A stretch of DNA of 54,622 nucleotides from MAG-120531 sp038125995 (GTDB lineage Bacteria; Bacteroidota; Bacteroidia; Flavobacteriales; Flavobacteriaceae), in NCBI GenBank assembly GCA_038125995.1, contig JAYPEX010000012.1, positions 1 to 54,622 of the forward strand. The letters are read 5' to 3'. The translations under genes were made by a program, and so were the position numbers. The first letter of the stretch is position 1, and each line of letters starts with the position of its first letter. Under the pieces are notes generated by a model. It did not search any database. It saw only the letters and a list, made by a program, of their open reading frames with translations, and was not told where the DNA came from. Shown piece after piece: positions 52,717 to 54,622 of this stretch.

Positions 52717-53372
52717 CCTATTAGTTCTGTTAAAAATTCGTTCGTAATATCATTAAAATTTTCAATATTGTAATCTGCTTCACTTAAAACGTTTTCATCA
52801 CCTACACCAATAGACACCATTCCAGCAGTATTTGCAGCTTGAATTCCAGCGATCGCATCTTCAAATACAATGGTATCCTCTACATCGACCTGAAGTGATT
52901 TTGCCGCTAAGACAAAAACTTCAGGGTCTGGTTTTGCCTTGGTCACCTTGTTTCCATCAATGATATCGATAAAATACGAAAGGAGCCCTACCTTTTCTAG
53001 AATTGGAACAGCATTTTTACTAGCTGATCCGACGGCCATTGGAATTCCTTTCAATTGTAAAGTATCTAAAAAATCTTTGACTCCTGGAAGTACCTCTGAT
53101 GGATTCATTTCAGATATGTAGGAGAGGTAATCCTCGTTTTTTTGAATGAGCCATTGATCGATTTGATCCTGACTGGCTTTAACCCCTACCTTGTTAAGTA
53201 ATATATCTAAACAGCGCTTACGACTCACTCCTTTAAATTTTTCATTTTCTTCTTCAGTAAAATCATAATTGAATTCCTCTGCAAATTTCTTCCACGCTAA
53301 ATAGTGATATTTAGCAGTATCTACTAGGACTCCATCGAGATCAAATACAAATCCTTTTGTTTTTATTGTCAT
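52713..53372 (-). CDS. pgmB: Beta-phosphoglucomutase
   Basis: This 219-residue HAD enzyme converts beta-glucose-1-phosphate to glucose-6-phosphate. The nucleophile and acid/base Asp lie in FDLDGVLVD (Asp11, Asp13), motif II is GSASKN, the Lys lies in KAKPDPEVF, and motif IV is FEDAIAGI. It completes the phosphorolytic maltose route begun by the GH65 enzyme. It is the first gene of the minus-strand unit and diverges from the susC-like gene. Confidence 0.95.
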   Translation of the reverse strand: MTIKTKGFVFDLDGVLVDTAKYHYLAWKKFAEEFNYDFTEEENEKFKGVSRKRCLDILLNKVGVKASQDQIDQWLIQKNEDYLSYISEMNPSEVLPGVKDFLDTLQLKGIPMAVGSASKNAVPILEKVGLLSYFIDIIDGNKVTKAKPDPEVFVLAAKSLQVDVEDTIVFEDAIAGIQAANTAGMVSIGVGDENVLSEADYNIENFNDITNEFLTELIG

Positions 53373-53439
53373 GTGTTGTGCAATACAAGCATTATTTAAA
53401 ATGCTATTGATTTAAATTAAGCTTAACTTTTAATGCAGA

Positions 53440-53470
53440 CAAATGTAAAAACTTAAAGACTAGTTTCTAA
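53440..53470 (-). promoter_or_regulatory. Promoter of the pgmB-GH65-GH13 unit
   Basis: On the minus strand TTAG (53467-53470) and a perfect TACATTTG (53440-53447) are 19 bases apart. The predicted leader is about 60 bases and contains an AGCATT/AATGCT inverted repeat (53388-53405) shortly before the start codon. Confidence 0.55.
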
Positions 53471-53797
53471 GCCAAAAAGACAAAATCTACAAAACAACTT
53501 CAGTGAAAACCACATATAACTCGATGAGAATCAAAAAACTATTTAATAAAACCTTATAGTTAAATCAAATTAACTTTCTAAAATCAATTCCCAAATCCAT
53601 TAAATTGCATGAAAATCATTCAATACATGAAGTTTGGTAGAAATTTATATGTAAAACAAATTATCACCCAAATCCTCAAAATTGTTTGATTATTATCATT
53701 TTGATGATTTTTTGCCCATATTTTTGACTAAATTATCTCACTACAAGGTTTTCGTTAAGAAATTGTTAAATTCTTGTTATAAAAAAACAGATTTTCC

Positions 53798-53828
53798 TTG
53801 AATCGTATATCCTTTTTGTTTATTATTG
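53798..53828 (+). promoter_or_regulatory. Promoter of the susC-like gene
   Basis: TTG (53798-53800) and TATTATTG (53821-53828) are 20 bases apart; one -7 base departs from consensus. CACCC follows directly, as at the left-edge promoter. The transcript would have a leader of about 210 bases. Confidence 0.55.
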
Positions 53829-54045
53829 CACCCGAAGAATTGTTAGAATGCTAGTTAATATCTAGTGTTTATGTCACATACAACGTAAATATTGGTTAAA
53901 ATACATCTAGAAACTTTTTAAAACTTTAATCATTTAAAGGTTTTAAATGTTTTTGAATTTTTACATTAAAGAGCTGAATAACAATGATTTACTAACTAAA
54001 AAATTTTAAAAACTAAAATTTAACTAAACTTAAAATTAACTATTT

Positions 54046-54622
54046 ATGAAAATTATGCTACTTAAAAGCTTTCTGTTAGTTGGTGCACTTATGTGTTTCG
54101 GCTTCGCAGGAGCGCAGACGGTATCAGGTAACGTTTCTGATGCAAATGGTCCTTTACCAGGTGCAACAGTTGTTGTTAAAGGTACTGCTACAGGAACTAC
54201 TGCAGACTTCGATGGTAATTATTCAATCGAGGCTGGTAGTGGAGACGTATTAGTTTTCTCTTTCGTTGGTTACAACGCAAAAGAGGTTGCTGTTGGAAAT
54301 CAAGACACTATCAATGTGGTTCTTGAAGCTTCTAACGAATTAGACGAAGTTGTCGTGACAGGTTATGGTTCTCAAAAAGAGAAAGAAATTACTTCTGCAG
54401 TTGTATCTGTAGATGAGGAGTCTTTCAACAAGGGAGCAATTAACGATGCATCACAATTACTTCAAGGAAAAGTTGCAGGTTTATCGATCTACAACAAAGG
54501 TGGTAACCCAAATGCTGGTGCTACAATTCGTTTAAGAGGTCTTTCAACAATTGGAGCTAACTCTTCTCCATTAGTAGTTATCGATGGAGTTATCGGTGCA
54601 TCACTTGCAAACGTTGACCCTA
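54046..54622 (+). CDS. SusC/RagA-type TonB-linked outer-membrane receptor (5' part)
   Basis: Only the first 192 codons are in the window; the frame is still open at the right edge. The signal peptide ends GFAGAQ. A CarboxypepD_reg-like domain follows (GNVSDANGPLPGATVVVKGT, FVGYNAKEV), then the linker LDEVVVTGYGSQ and the start of the plug (ASQLLQGKVAGLSI, IRLRGLSTIGANSSPLVVIDG). The link to the divergent maltose genes suggests uptake of maltodextrins. Gly is mostly coded GGT here while neighbours prefer GGA, as expected for a highly expressed gene. A SusD gene probably follows. Confidence 0.95.
   Translation, partial: MKIMLLKSFLLVGALMCFGFAGAQTVSGNVSDANGPLPGATVVVKGTATGTTADFDGNYSIEAGSGDVLVFSFVGYNAKEVAVGNQDTINVVLEASNELDEVVVTGYGSQKEKEITSAVVSVDEESFNKGAINDASQLLQGKVAGLSIYNKGGNPNAGATIRLRGLSTIGANSSPLVVIDGVIGASLANVDP

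Larger units (their letters stand above)
53373..54045. other. Divergent control region between pgmB and susC
   Basis: The 673 bases hold no credible gene. They are very AT-rich and contain a promoter on each strand (listed separately). Two imperfect dyads lie between them: ATCAT-TTTG-ATGAT at about 53696-53709 and AAGAA-N9-TTCTT near 53757-53775. The remaining 210 bases form a long A/T-rich 5' leader of susC. The usual LacI- or SusR-type regulator gene of maltose loci is not here and may lie beyond the right edge. Confidence 0.6.

Noticed and set aside
1..54622. tRNA/rRNA genes, IS elements, prophage, CRISPR array
   Set aside because: Reading the gaps on both strands showed no cloverleaf-like segment, transposase, integrase or regularly spaced repeat; a covariance-model search was not possible here.

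Overview
The window looks like chromosomal DNA of a member of the Flavobacteriia (Bacteroidota), probably a marine or environmental species. The evidence is a set of recognisable lineage markers: a SusC-type receptor, a Porin_10 porin, a GSCFA protein, a DUF5522 mini-protein, a mevalonate-pathway cluster with a UbiA-type prenyltransferase, and an N-acyl-ornithine carbamoyltransferase in place of ordinary ArgF. Gene starts lack strong Shine-Dalgarno sequences, and many are preceded by the Bacteroidota -7 element TAnnTTTG. I saw no rRNA or tRNA gene, insertion sequence, phage or CRISPR array.

Layout. 1-5222: porin, divergent from rnhB and a TTG-initiated lipoprotein gene. 5223-7822 (minus): lysS, lipB and a 52-residue YqaE/Pmp3 protein. 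7960-12634 (plus): a DASS anion transporter, a large metzincin-like protease and a Met/His-rich Spy-like protein. 12704-19467 (minus): a packed run alaS, GSCFA, DUF5522, PLP desulfhydrase-like enzyme, glucosaminidase lipoprotein, hemL. 19577-26080: M23 peptidase and MerR, a GH32 fructanase lipoprotein, Der, Era and an AGCS symporter. 26444-33520: a GMC oxidoreductase with its Tat-type small subunit, a SusA-like GH13 amylase, and a TonB receptor with a small lipoprotein.

33576-42580 is a complete arginine operon in the order GNAT, argG, argC, proC, argD, argF', argB, argE, argH. In front of it is an 18-codon leader ORF ending R-Y-P-R-R-R-R-P. The leader has a promoter almost on top of its start codon and two mutually exclusive hairpins at its end. 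This looks like an arginine-sensing attenuation leader and is the most interesting element in the window.

43143-47072 holds mvaD, a GHMP (mevalonate-type) kinase, a UbiA prenyltransferase, an RluB-like pseudouridine synthase homologue whose catalytic Asp is replaced by Asn, and a 57-residue CDGSH iron-sulfur protein. 47076-53372 (minus) is a maltose-use unit (beta-phosphoglucomutase, GH65 phosphorylase, GH13 lipoprotein) that runs on without gaps into a glycerophosphodiesterase and an HI0933-type flavoprotein. A 673-base divergent control region separates it from a SusC-type gene cut by the window's right edge. The SusA-like amylase at 28638-30488 may act with this locus.

Three genuine genes of 51-57 codons (YqaE, DUF5522, CDGSH) and the arginine leader are too short for standard ORF cut-offs; they were found by reading the gaps.
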